Source of the DNA: Parasporobacterium sp.
GTDB lineage: Bacteria; Bacillota; Clostridia; Lachnospirales; Lachnospiraceae
Assembly (NCBI GenBank): GCA_017510065.1
Contig: JAFWOB010000074.1
Coordinates: forward strand, 1 to 44,812
Reading direction: 5' to 3'
DNA: 44,812 nucleotides
The translations under genes and the position numbers were made by a program. Shown piece by piece: positions 34,827-43,208 of the stretch. The number at the start of each line of letters is the position of its first letter. Position 1 is the first letter of the stretch. The notes below the pieces were generated by a model. It searched no databases. It had not been told where the DNA came from and saw nothing but the letters and a program-made list of their open reading frames with translations.

Positions 34827-37352
34827 TTAGCACTCTCCTTCCCATTTCCTGATCTCGATCAGACATGAATTCGGTGTCATACCAGGTGCATTCTTGGACA
34901 GAAGTGTACCTGCGGTCAGTAAATTGACACAACCTCCCCTGTCTACACTGTCTGCTTTTCCTGGCTCCAGCGGATCATACTTTGCGGTACATCCGTAGCT
35001 GTGGATCGTTCCGGCAGGAACTCGGGCGGTTACGCTGACACAGCAGATTACGCGGCCTCTGTCATTGTAAAGTTCTGCAAGGTCGCCGTCTTTCAGTCCT
35101 CTTGCCTTGGCATCTTCTTCGTTGATCCTGACGATCCAGTACGGATAACCATTTTTCATGATTCGGTGCATCGGAATCTCATCCAGCCAGCTCTCATGTT
35201 TGTCATAATGCGTATGGAATGAAAACCTCGGATGCGGAGAAATCATCTGCAGCGGATATTTATACCACATTTCACTCTTATAACCTTCCCATGAGGGGAT
35301 AAAATGAGGTACCGGAGGACGTTCCTTATCATCAGGAAGATTTTCTTTCAGAGACTGTGCTTCAAACTCGATCAGGCCCGTATAAGTACCCAGTTTTTCC
35401 GGATGCCCGTTTTTACGCGGAATGTTGCCCGGATCAGGCGTATCTGCCTCCCGCTCTTCGTAGAACCACCTCATGGACGGCGTGGACTTGCGGTCTTCCG
35501 GACACGGAACAATATAATAACCTTTCCGGTTAAACTCTTCCCAGGTGATATCGCCGTCTTTTGCGATCTCAGAAGATTCAAAGAACAGTCTCGCCCAGTC
35601 GTCTTCTGTGTTGCCTTCCGTAAACTCTTCTTCACGGCCGAGATATGCAGCGATCAGCCGCAGGATCTCATAATCGGATTTGGATTCACCCAGAGGTTCA
35701 ATCGCTTTCTGCTGACGGACGATCACACGCCAGTTATTGCCGATATGCGCCATTGTCGTGTAACCACCGCAGGTTGCCCATTCTCCCAGGTCATTGCGTT
35801 CGAAATTGGTACATGCCGGAAGGATAATGTCTGCCATATTGGTCTCGCTGGAGAACCAGCAGTCCTGGTTTACAACACATTCCAGTTCCGGACTTTGATA
35901 CATTTTAACCCATTTTGAAGTGTCAGACATGGTTCCCATGAAGGATCCGCCATACCGATAGAACATATGGACCTTTGTCTCCATCGGATAATTGTTTTCC
36001 GTGAACTGCTGCTCCAGAGTCGCTCCGCAGAAGCCTTCTCCGCGGAACCAGTCATGCCCTGTTAGGATCGCATCCGGAAGAGTCAGACGGAACAGTCGCT
36101 GCTTCGTTGGATTGGAGAAGCAGATCTTGTTCTTCGCCACGTCGGAGCGTCCCATCTGTCCTGCCGGTTCTGCATATCCCGGGAACCATTTATAGCTGGC
36201 AGGAGCGCCCATCGTTGTACCCCAGATAGATACGCCGGGTTTTCCGTAACCCTGCATTGCCTGCAGAAGGACCATCATTCTCGCCCACTCTGTACCGTAA
36301 GCAGTACGGCAGGCGCTTCCCTGGCCGCCCCTGCACCCGGATGACAGGCAAGTTCTTTTCTTCGCCCATTCGCGGGCAAGTGCACGGATCTTTCTTGCCG
36401 GGATACCGGATTCTTCTTCTGCCCATTCCGGTGTCTTCGGGAAATCTTCATCACCCAGGATATAATCACGGAATTTCTCAAAGCCTACAGTTCTTCTTGC
36501 AATATATTTTTTGTCGTAGGTTTCTTCAGTGATCCAGACGTAAGCAATCGCCATGGCCAGAGCTGTATCAGAACCCGGTCTCGGCGGAAGCCATGTACCG
36601 TCCATAACAGCGTTGGTATAGTTATACAGCGGGTCGATAAAGACACATTTTACGCCTTTTTCCTTCAGCCATACTCTCCAGATGTGGGATTCCTGTCCGG
36701 AATAGGTTCCTCTGGTAGAGTCAGGATCATTCGACCAGAACACGATCATTTCCGTATTCTGCAGAGCATCTTCCAGCAGATCGAACTGCTCCGGCATACC
36801 CAGTCTCCAATGGAATCCGTAAGTATGGGTAGCTCCCCAATGCCAGCCTTCCCAGGAATCCGGATTGTCATAGATCGGCGTATAATGCAGCATGTGCATA
36901 AACCTGTGATAAGGCCCTAATTTATAACCTACAATACCCCAGTTGTGATGTGATGAAGTCATGCCGGTCAGTGCTGCTTCACCATAGGTGTTCTGTACTC
37001 TCTGGATCTCGGATCCGACAAGCTTTACAGCTTCTTCCCAGGATATTCTTTCATATCCTGAAATTCCGCGGTTTTCCGGATGACGATCTCCGTTCGGATC
37101 CCAGTCAACACGTTTCATGGGATACAGGATCCTGTCTTCTGAATAGACTCGGTTTCTCTCTCCGTGAACAGGTGGTGAAAGGCGGAATGCCTTAGGAGGA
37201 GAGTATAATTTTCCATCGCTTCCCTTGATCACCCATGGCTTCGGGAAGTCTTCTTCCGGGACCTGAAGCGGACGCACCCTTGTGATCCTTCCGTCTTCTA
37301 CATAGACAGAAACGGGACCGCCGCCGGTCATATTCGCATATACTTTTTCCAC
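34827..37352 (-). CDS. Molybdopterin large subunit, pyrogallol-phloroglucinol transhydroxylase-like
   Basis: An 841-residue DMSO-reductase-family catalytic subunit. It has no N-terminal [4Fe-4S] cysteine motif and no Tat signal, both as in transhydroxylase. From memory, the Pelobacter enzyme has Mo ligand Ser175 flanked by Asp174 and Trp176, with His144, Tyr152 and Arg153 nearby. Here D165-S166-W167, H135 and Y143 sit at the same offset of nine, while Arg153 is Lys144. The predicted reaction moves a hydroxyl group on a trihydroxybenzene without net redox. The GTG start at 37352 is supported by a GGAG site seven bases upstream. A different aromatic hydroxylase or dehydroxylase substrate remains possible. 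Confidence 0.85.
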   Translation of the reverse strand: MEKVYANMTGGGPVSVYVEDGRITRVRPLQVPEEDFPKPWVIKGSDGKLYSPPKAFRLSPPVHGERNRVYSEDRILYPMKRVDWDPNGDRHPENRGISGYERISWEEAVKLVGSEIQRVQNTYGEAALTGMTSSHHNWGIVGYKLGPYHRFMHMLHYTPIYDNPDSWEGWHWGATHTYGFHWRLGMPEQFDLLEDALQNTEMIVFWSNDPDSTRGTYSGQESHIWRVWLKEKGVKCVFIDPLYNYTNAVMDGTWLPPRPGSDTALAMAIAYVWITEETYDKKYIARRTVGFEKFRDYILGDEDFPKTPEWAEEESGIPARKIRALAREWAKKRTCLSSGCRGGQGSACRTAYGTEWARMMVLLQAMQGYGKPGVSIWGTTMGAPASYKWFPGYAEPAGQMGRSDVAKNKICFSNPTKQRLFRLTLPDAILTGHDWFRGEGFCGATLEQQFTENNYPMETKVHMFYRYGGSFMGTMSDTSKWVKMYQSPELECVVNQDCWFSSETNMADIILPACTNFERNDLGEWATCGGYTTMAHIGNNWRVIVRQQKAIEPLGESKSDYEILRLIAAYLGREEEFTEGNTEDDWARLFFESSEIAKDGDITWEEFNRKGYYIVPCPEDRKSTPSMRWFYEEREADTPDPGNIPRKNGHPEKLGTYTGLIEFEAQSLKENLPDDKERPPVPHFIPSWEGYKSEMWYKYPLQMISPHPRFSFHTHYDKHESWLDEIPMHRIMKNGYPYWIVRINEEDAKARGLKDGDLAELYNDRGRVICCVSVTARVPAGTIHSYGCTAKYDPLEPGKADSVDRGGCVNLLTAGTLLSKNAPGMTPNSCLIEIRKWEGEC

Positions 37353-37403
37353 TTTTCTTCTCCTTTTATATAATGTTTTTATTTACCCCAGATAACAGGC
37401 AGA

Positions 37404-38186
37404 TCAGCCAACGCAGGTAAGTCCTCCGTCCGGATACAGGATATTGCCTGTCATAAAATCAGATGCATGGCTTGCCAGGAAGATCGCAGTTCCGACAACA
37501 TCTTCCGGTGTTGCGTATTTGCGCATAGGAAGAGCTGCAGCGAGAGAATCAAGATATGCCTGTCCGCCACGCTGTTCGATCACAGGTGCCATCATTGGGG
37601 TCATAGTGACTGTCGGGCCAAATGCGTTTACAGTAATGCCGTGCGGTCCGAATTCACTTGCAAACTGTTTGGTCAGCATATCAACAGCGCCCTTTGTGGA
37701 GCAATATCCTACATTACCAGGAGTCTTGGTAGCAATTTTGGATCTGACAGAGGATACATTGACGATCTTGCCATATCCGTTCTTGATCATATACTGTCCG
37801 AAATGCTTACATGCCAGCATCATACCGACGACATTCACATCCAGCATCTGACGGAAAATATCTACCGGGAACTCTTCTGCCGGGAATTTCTTGTTCAGTC
37901 CCTGTGAATTTACAAGGATCTCAACCGTTCCCATTTCTTCATTTGCCTTTTTAGCAAGTTCAGCCATACTCTCTTCGTCAGTTGCATCAACAGTATAATA
38001 CATTACATCCAGACCGGTCTCTTCTTTGATCTGAGCAACTGCTTTCTTTAATGATTCTTCATTTCTGCTGGCGATGGCAACTTTTGCGCCTGCCTGTGCA
38101 AGGCCCTGTGCAACTGCCTGGCCGATTCCGCCGGCACCGCCGATCACTACAGCATTTTTACCTTCCAATGAAAACATATCCAACAT
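37404..38186 (-). CDS. Short-chain dehydrogenase/reductase, candidate phloroglucinol reductase
   Basis: Classical SDR of 260 residues. The cofactor loop GGAGGIG is at 16-22, NSQG at 93-96 replaces NNAG, and the catalytic residues are N117, S145 or S146, Y161 and K165. Arg41 at the end of the second strand (ASRNE) suggests NADPH. Phloroglucinol reductases of anaerobes are NADPH-dependent SDRs, and the molybdoenzyme gene directly downstream would supply phloroglucinol, so I infer that role. SDR substrate specificity cannot be read from motifs. A GGAGG site lies nine bases before the ATG. It is separated from the upstream gene by 228 bases containing two palindromes. Confidence 0.8.
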   Translation of the reverse strand: MLDMFSLEGKNAVVIGGAGGIGQAVAQGLAQAGAKVAIASRNEESLKKAVAQIKEETGLDVMYYTVDATDEESMAELAKKANEEMGTVEILVNSQGLNKKFPAEEFPVDIFRQMLDVNVVGMMLACKHFGQYMIKNGYGKIVNVSSVRSKIATKTPGNVGYCSTKGAVDMLTKQFASEFGPHGITVNAFGPTVTMTPMMAPVIEQRGGQAYLDSLAAALPMRKYATPEDVVGTAIFLASHASDFMTGNILYPDGGLTCVG

Positions 38187-38215
38187 GATTATTTACCTCC
38201 AATATTAACTATACC

Positions 38216-38290
38216 AGGATCTGTGCATAAAGGACTCTCCAAAAGTTCAGATTCTATTCACTTTTGGAGAATCCTTTATGCACAGATCCT
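38216..38290. repeat. Palindrome with variant 13-base loop upstream of the SDR gene
   Basis: Arms 38216-38246 and 38260-38290 pair over 31 bases with one mismatch. Read on the minus strand the loop is GAATAGAATCTGA, matching the GAATTGAAACTGA loop of the other copies at 11 of 13 positions. The arm next to the loop again ends in AAAGT/ACTTT. Its inner end lies 30 bases before the SDR start codon, so in the transcript it would form a large hairpin in the SDR leader. Confidence 0.8.
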
Positions 38291-38306
38291 CCCACACTTT
38301 ATGTTA

Positions 38307-38425
38307 CCGGAAAATAATGATCGGATAGTCTGTTTATATCGGATGTTCTGTCGGAAAGTGAATTGAAACTGAACTTTCCGGCAGGATCATCCGATATAAC
38401 AGACTTTTTGAATATTATTTTCCGG
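38307..38425. repeat. Large imperfect palindrome at the cyclase gene 3' end
   Basis: The core arms around the loop GAATTGAAACTGA (38360-38372) span 38327-38359 and 38373-38405 with a few mismatches. Outer arms 38307-38318 and 38414-38425 pair perfectly over 12 bases. The right outer arm is the last codons and stop of the cyclase gene, and the left arm is an inverted copy of it. The loop and adjoining AAAGT/ACTTT are identical to the copy at 22598-22754. It may terminate or protect the cyclase message. Confidence 0.78.
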
Positions 38426-39215
38426 TTTCGAAACGGAACGACTGGTCCGGATCGGTGATTGCAAGTACCCTTACGCCGGAACCTTCTCCGTTTTTGAATC
38501 TCCACGGGAAGGAAGCAAAGAAGCATCTCTTTCCTGTAATGCGGTCAAGAGGACCTCCCTCTCCTTCGTCATCTCCGATGTTTTCAACGCCCGGGATTCC
38601 TCCTTTTACCATCAGGAATTTATGGGCGGGCTCCCACAGCGGGAAATCCACTTTCGGATCATGTCCGTATTCTTCCGTGTATTCATCGATCAGGTCCGGT
38701 CTGGTGGGTCCTAAACCAAGGTCAACCAGTTTAGTAGCGATCGGATGATCATTGGCCTGGCATCCGTAGCCGACCATCTTTACTTTTTTCTCTACAAACC
38801 AATCTGCTGCTTCTTTGTTGGCACCGCATCCGTAAGCAAAATAATCATCGGAATCACTCCAGATATGATGCTGATGCGTATTAACAATAACGATATCGCC
38901 TTCACGAATCTCCGGCTTTGCATTTTCAAGATCTTCCGGAGTGATCACGCCCCACTTTCCTTTCGGTACATCGATGCAGACGCCTGTACCGAAGAATCTC
39001 CAGAGGGGATACTGTGTAATATCCGGTGTGCATTCTGTAACATGAAGCGGAGCATCCATATGTGTTCCTCTGTGCATGATGCCTTCCCACTGGATATTGT
39101 ACATATTGTCGTTGGCATGGAAACGGATGACTTCCATCTTCAGATTACATCCTGAAGGCCACTGCGGCATAAACGGTTCAAATGTATGTGTGATATCAAA
39201 TATCTGTACTCCCAT
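38415..39215 (-). CDS. Cyclase-family metal-dependent hydrolase, intact site
   Basis: A 266-residue protein of the cyclase/kynurenine formamidase superfamily. The metal signature HxGTHxDxPxH is complete at H48-H58 with D54, and the distal ligands fit H198 and E211 (HKFLMVKGGIPGVENI). Family members hydrolyse C-N, lactone or C-C bonds. In this context the best guess is hydrolytic opening of the dihydrophloroglucinol ring, a cyclic 1,3-diketone, to a hydroxy-oxohexanoate. This is inferred from neighbours. Its start is 24 bases after the paralogue stop codon with an AAGGAGG site. Confidence 0.85.
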   Translation of the reverse strand: MGVQIFDITHTFEPFMPQWPSGCNLKMEVIRFHANDNMYNIQWEGIMHRGTHMDAPLHVTECTPDITQYPLWRFFGTGVCIDVPKGKWGVITPEDLENAKPEIREGDIVIVNTHQHHIWSDSDDYFAYGCGANKEAADWFVEKKVKMVGYGCQANDHPIATKLVDLGLGPTRPDLIDEYTEEYGHDPKVDFPLWEPAHKFLMVKGGIPGVENIGDDEGEGGPLDRITGKRCFFASFPWRFKNGEGSGVRVLAITDPDQSFRFETGK

Positions 39216-39239
39216 TAAGTTTGCCTCCTTTCTGCAATC

Positions 39240-40112
39240 TTAAATGCCTTTATCGATCCTGACTTCGCCGCTCGGATCGAATATCGCTACAAAACGGACC
39301 GGGCATGCGTCTCCGCGATGGATCTTCCATGGAGTCGCAATCATGGTCGCACGTTTACCTGTGATCTCATCCACATCTCCGGACATCTGTGCTACAACAG
39401 GAATGCCTGCTGCTGCAAGCGCCTTTGCAACCGGATAGAATCCAGGATAATCTTCCAGGGCATTGCGGCCTGTCTTTTCCTCATAGATCGGAACGAGTCT
39501 CTTCATGAAGGGGCCCGGCATGCCTTTATGAGGGGTCAGATTGGTTGCGCAGGGGCAATCGATATATGGTGTATCGATCGCAACAAATTTAGGATTCTTT
39601 GAGATCAGATATTCGGCTGCATCCAGGGTCAGTCCCGGAGCTTCTCCGAAGTATTCCATAGAATCAGAATATTTGTGATGCCACCCGGTATTGATCGCGA
39701 CGATATCCCCGTCTTTGATCTCACCGGCTTTTTTCAGATCTTCTGCCGTGATCTTATCCCAGTTGGATTTGTTCCTGAGATCAAGAATGATACCGTTTCC
39801 GAAATAGCGGGCAGGATCCAGGGTTTCCAGATCCTCTGTGCGTGCTTTCATATGGATCGGAGCGATCATATGAGTTCCTGTATGGAAATTGGTACGCACT
39901 TTAAAGGCCTGAACACCGAACTGTGCGTGTTTGACACCATGATCAAAGATCACGTCTGCATCTCCGGGATAGGAAGGTACACCGGTCCCCCACTCGTGAC
40001 TGAGTTCATAGAATACCAGCCCGCTGTAAGGGTCTGTAACAGGACCGACATAAGGATCTTCCAGGGGAGAAGTGTTTTTGAACTGCTCAAGAACGTCAAA
40101 AGGTGATGACAT
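39240..40112 (-). CDS. Cyclase-family protein with degenerate metal site
   Basis: A 290-residue paralogue of the adjacent cyclase protein and first gene of the minus-strand operon. The signature region reads H77-T-G-T-H-M-I-A-P-I-H87: the metal-bridging Asp is Ile83. The distal His and Glu of the family align with Ala229 and Ala241. It keeps H77, H81 and H87, so it may bind one metal, use another mechanism, or act as a structural partner of the intact paralogue. The frame is complete, with an AGGAGG site, so it is not a decaying gene. Its role in the pathway is unknown. Confidence 0.82.
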   Translation of the reverse strand: MSSPFDVLEQFKNTSPLEDPYVGPVTDPYSGLVFYELSHEWGTGVPSYPGDADVIFDHGVKHAQFGVQAFKVRTNFHTGTHMIAPIHMKARTEDLETLDPARYFGNGIILDLRNKSNWDKITAEDLKKAGEIKDGDIVAINTGWHHKYSDSMEYFGEAPGLTLDAAEYLISKNPKFVAIDTPYIDCPCATNLTPHKGMPGPFMKRLVPIYEEKTGRNALEDYPGFYPVAKALAAAGIPVVAQMSGDVDEITGKRATMIATPWKIHRGDACPVRFVAIFDPSGEVRIDKGI

Positions 40113-40236
40113 ATCAGATTCCTCCTCTTACTTTATAAAAAACAAAATGTTAACAGTTTCATACCGTGTATATATTTTACCATTTTCTTCCCCTTTTTCT
40201 CTTCGGATTATTTATACAATATTAAAAAAACTCTTT

Positions 40237-40244
40237 GTGCATTT
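40237..40244 (+). promoter_or_regulatory. TTGTRCAW motif copy in the divergent control region
   Basis: TTGTGCAT, one of seven occurrences of TTGTRCAW in the short intergenic regions of the catabolic locus. The 224-base divergent region (40113-40336) also holds A/T-rich -10-like sequences for the cyclase operon, but I could not assign a convincing -35/-10 pair on the minus strand. Confidence 0.35.
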
Positions 40245-40291
40245 CTTCTTAATATTTTTTAAAAATTGAGAAGATAATTCAAAAAACCTGT

Positions 40292-40302
40292 TATAATATA
40301 AT
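40292..40302 (+). promoter_or_regulatory. -10 region of the PucR-type regulator gene
   Basis: Two overlapping perfect TATAAT hexamers (40292-40297 and 40297-40302) lie 35-45 bases before the regulator start codon. The nearest -35-like hexamer, TTGAGA at 40266-40271, is 20 or 25 bases away, which is long, so activation by a regulator is plausible. A TTGTACAA motif overlaps the second hexamer by one base. Confidence 0.5.
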
Positions 40303-40309
40303 TGTACAA
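40302..40309 (+). promoter_or_regulatory. Candidate operator TTGTACAA at the regulator gene promoter
   Basis: A perfect 8-base palindrome directly downstream of the -10 hexamers, a position suited to autoregulation. The same palindrome recurs in front of the CoA-transferase gene and the permease gene. Confidence 0.45.
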
Positions 40310-40336
40310 AAATTACGAATAAGGACTGATTTTAAT

Positions 40337-41563
40337 ATGGATATCAGATCGGACAGATTAAAAACCTTTCAAAACCGGCTTCTAGCCTGCATGTCATCCA
40401 ACGGGTCCATACAGGATCTTCTGGATATTGCCCACGAAGTGTTTCTCAGACCTATGTTTATCAAGGGAGACGGCAATATGATCTATGCCATAACCCGTTC
40501 TTACAGCAATGATGTACATCCTTCCTGGTCTTCTTTTATCAGGAATGTGGATACCAAGGCAGTAGAGTTTGAATCCGTCCGTACTGTCAGCGAAGATCCG
40601 GAATTTGTCCAGGCTTTTTCCCAGAAGGAATGCACAGTCCTTCGGTCTCCATTCTACGGCGGAATGGTACTCCATGCCAATGTCTGGCTGGAAGAAAAAA
40701 GAGTCTGTGAAGTTGTTGTACTGGAAAACGGTTCCCCTTTCTCAGAGGAAGAAAAAGAACTGATGGATATGTTTTCCGGATTTCTAGGGCTTCATGTTTC
40801 TATAAACAAGGAACGTTATCTGGCCGGATCAGATCCCATCACCACTTTTACATCTCTTTTGGATCACCGTCCCATAGCTCCGCTGGAATTGATCAGTATC
40901 AACAATCAGACCGGCTGGAACGCAGATGATGAATTTGCCGTGGTGACAGCAGATACGCCGGCCAAAAACGATACGCCGCTGCTTGCAGTCTTTCGGGATA
41001 AAATAAAAGCCGCCATTCCCATGAGCGTAACTTTTATTTATAAGAATAAAGTTGTTTCGATCGTTAATCTGTCCCGCTCCGGTGGTTACCAGGCGGTCAG
41101 CAGGACCATCAGCAAACAGATTTCCTCAGAATCACTTTGCTGCGGGATCAGTTTTGAATTCACCGGTATAGAAAAAACGCCGGAGTACTATAATCTTGCT
41201 CTTCTGGCTTGCTCCATTGCTGACAGACTGGATAAAAAATTCCTGGATATGTATAGTGCTGCGCATATACGTATTTCAGAAAGGATCCATTCCATAAACG
41301 ATCTGCAGGATTTGATTCATCCGGACCTTATCAGGCTGGATCATCTGGACCCGCAAAGAACATCCCATTACCTGAAAACACTTTATGCCTATCTTCTGTG
41401 CGGTGGGAATTATACTGATACAGCCAATTATCTCGGCCTGCACCGGAACAGCCTGATCTACAGGATGAACCGTATTCAGGGGATTATCAAAACCGACCTG
41501 AATGATGTCCATAATCGACATTTCCTGCTAATCTCCTACCTTCTGATGGGAATCAGTTTCTGA
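40337..41563 (+). CDS. PucR/CdaR-type transcriptional regulator
   Basis: A 408-residue regulator. The C-terminal 60 residues form the PucR-type helix-turn-helix (GGNYTDTANYLGLHRNSLIYRMNRIQ). The N-terminal two thirds carry a probable GAF or PAS-like sensor (about 25-160) and a GGDEF-like middle region typical of this family. It is divergent from the cyclase operon and precedes the CoA-transferase gene, so it is the obvious candidate to sense the aromatic substrate or an intermediate. PucR-type proteins are usually activators. Confidence 0.87.
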   Translation: MDIRSDRLKTFQNRLLACMSSNGSIQDLLDIAHEVFLRPMFIKGDGNMIYAITRSYSNDVHPSWSSFIRNVDTKAVEFESVRTVSEDPEFVQAFSQKECTVLRSPFYGGMVLHANVWLEEKRVCEVVVLENGSPFSEEEKELMDMFSGFLGLHVSINKERYLAGSDPITTFTSLLDHRPIAPLELISINNQTGWNADDEFAVVTADTPAKNDTPLLAVFRDKIKAAIPMSVTFIYKNKVVSIVNLSRSGGYQAVSRTISKQISSESLCCGISFEFTGIEKTPEYYNLALLACSIADRLDKKFLDMYSAAHIRISERIHSINDLQDLIHPDLIRLDHLDPQRTSHYLKTLYAYLLCGGNYTDTANYLGLHRNSLIYRMNRIQGIIKTDLNDVHNRHFLLISYLLMGISF

Positions 41564-41582
41564 TCAGGCAAATTCGTCAGTT

Positions 41583-41592
41583 TTTGTACAAA
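41583..41592 (+). promoter_or_regulatory. Candidate operator upstream of the CoA-transferase gene
   Basis: TTTGTACAAA, a perfect 10-base palindrome, lies 20 bases after the regulator stop codon and 99 bases before the CoA-transferase start codon. It contains the TTGTACAA core seen in the regulator and permease control regions. Confidence 0.45.
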
Positions 41593-41691
41593 GATCATAT
41601 CCGCTTTTCAGTAGATTCCAACGAAGTGGGATTTACCACGTGACAATCACAGGGAGATACGTTACAGTAGCAATACAGGAGGTATAAAACC

Positions 41692-43173
41692 ATGTTTGAA
41701 AACAGGATCGGTATAGAAGAACTTAACAGCAAGGTTATGAGTGCGCAGGCAGCAGCTGAAATGATACTGCCGGGCATGACAGTAGGATGTTCCGGATTTA
41801 CAACAGCCGGATTCCCCAAGGAAGTCCCTATGGCGATCGCGCAGCTTAGAAAAGCAAATAACCTGACCTTGATCACTCCCGCTTCCACCGGTGTGGAACT
41901 GGATGGCGCTCTGGCAAAAGCCGGTCTTATCGCCAGAAGGTATTCTTTCCAATCTAATGCGGATATGCGAAAATCGATCAACAAAGGAGAAATCGCTTTT
42001 TCAGATCTGCACTTGAGCCAGGTTCCCAAATACATTGATTCCGGTTTTTTGGGAACTATGGATTTTGCCATCGTAGAATGCTGTGCGATTACGAAAGACT
42101 GCGGAATTGTACCGATGGCTTCTCTCGGTGCGTCCAACAGCCTGATCAGGTGTGCCAGGAAGGTAATCCTGGAGATCAACACAACCTGCCCGGAGTCAAT
42201 CCTCGGAATGCATGATGTATATGATGCTCCTTACGGAAGCACTATCCCGATCAATCATCCGGGTGACAGGATCGGAACTCCGGTGATCCCATGTACACCT
42301 GATAAGATTGCAGCCATCGTATTTACCGACAAGATCGGCAGTACACCGTCCTTTAAGGCACCGGATGCTGTATCTTCTGCGATTGCTCAGAATATTATCA
42401 AGATCTTCAAGCAGGAAGTCCAGGAGGGACGTCTTCCAGAAAACCTGGCTCCTCTTCAGTCCGGTGTCGGAGCTGTTGGCAATGCAGTATTTGCAGGATT
42501 GAAAGATGCGGGATTCCGTCATCTTACCATGTATACGGAAGTTGTGCAGGATTCTTCTCTGCAGCTGGTGAAGGATGGAATCCTTGACATGTGTTCTACT
42601 ACTTCTCTTTCTTTGTCCGAAAACGGACTCCAGGAGCTGTATGGCAATATGGATTTCTATAAAGAACATGTAGTGATACGTCCGCAGGACGTCAGCAATC
42701 ATCCGGAGCCCATTAAAAGACTGGGTGTGATCGCTATCAACACTGCTGCAGAGATCGATATTTACGGAAATGTCAATTCCACCCATGCAACCGGTTCGAG
42801 CATTATCAACGGCATCGGAGGAAGCGGTGATTTTTCCAGAAATTCCAGGCTGTCCATTTTTATGACGCCATCCACCGGAAAAGGCGGCAATCTTTCACGG
42901 ATCGTGCCAATGGTCACTCATGTGGATAACTGCGAGCATGATGTCAATATCGTTGTCACTGAATACGGTATCGCTGACCTGAGAGGCACTTCCCCGAAAG
43001 AACGTGTCGAAAAGATCATCGAAAACTGTGCTCATCCGGATTACAGGCCAATGCTCCGGGCATATTATGAGCGCGCTCTTAAAAATGCTTCTGGTATGCA
43101 CACCCCGCATGATCTGGAAACCTGTTTTGAAATGCATACAAGATTTTTGAAGACAGGATCCATGAAACCCTGA
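41692..43173 (+). CDS. Acetyl-CoA hydrolase/CoA-transferase family protein (Cat1/AarC type)
   Basis: A 493-residue CoA-transferase related to succinyl-CoA:acetate and 4-hydroxybutyrate CoA-transferases. The family's glycine-rich segment GVGAVGNAVFAGL precedes the catalytic Glu283 in YTEVVQDSS, which forms the glutamyl-CoA thioester. The C-terminal GSGDFSRNSRLSIF and EYGIADLRG segments are also typical. In the proposed pathway it could move CoA onto acetoacetate, acetate or butyrate; the actual pair is not determinable. An AGGAGG site is nine bases before the ATG. Confidence 0.88.
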   Translation: MFENRIGIEELNSKVMSAQAAAEMILPGMTVGCSGFTTAGFPKEVPMAIAQLRKANNLTLITPASTGVELDGALAKAGLIARRYSFQSNADMRKSINKGEIAFSDLHLSQVPKYIDSGFLGTMDFAIVECCAITKDCGIVPMASLGASNSLIRCARKVILEINTTCPESILGMHDVYDAPYGSTIPINHPGDRIGTPVIPCTPDKIAAIVFTDKIGSTPSFKAPDAVSSAIAQNIIKIFKQEVQEGRLPENLAPLQSGVGAVGNAVFAGLKDAGFRHLTMYTEVVQDSSLQLVKDGILDMCSTTSLSLSENGLQELYGNMDFYKEHVVIRPQDVSNHPEPIKRLGVIAINTAAEIDIYGNVNSTHATGSSIINGIGGSGDFSRNSRLSIFMTPSTGKGGNLSRIVPMVTHVDNCEHDVNIVVTEYGIADLRGTSPKERVEKIIENCAHPDYRPMLRAYYERALKNASGMHTPHDLETCFEMHTRFLKTGSMKP

Positions 43174-43208
43174 AAATTATTGTGCAACATTTATAAAAAA
43201 TGTTGATC

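Noticed and set aside
33944-34852. Plus-strand open frame of 302 codons opposite the iron-sulfur subunit gene
   Set aside because: It lies wholly antisense to a gene with clear motifs, its translation is rich in Phe, Cys and His with no domain, and no ribosome site precedes it.
38216-38425. Tandem palindromes considered as a CRISPR array
   Set aside because: There are only two units, their arms are unrelated, spacing is irregular, and the conserved part is the hairpin loop, with no repeat-spacer pattern and no cas genes.
41620-41660. Short inverted repeats (GTGG...CCAC, GTGA...TCAC) before the CoA-transferase gene
   Set aside because: Four-base arms in this much sequence are expected by chance, and no second copy was seen.
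43185-43205. CAACATT/AATGTTG hairpin after the CoA-transferase gene as terminator
   Set aside because: The stem is only seven A/T-rich pairs and no U-tract follows, so I do not call it.
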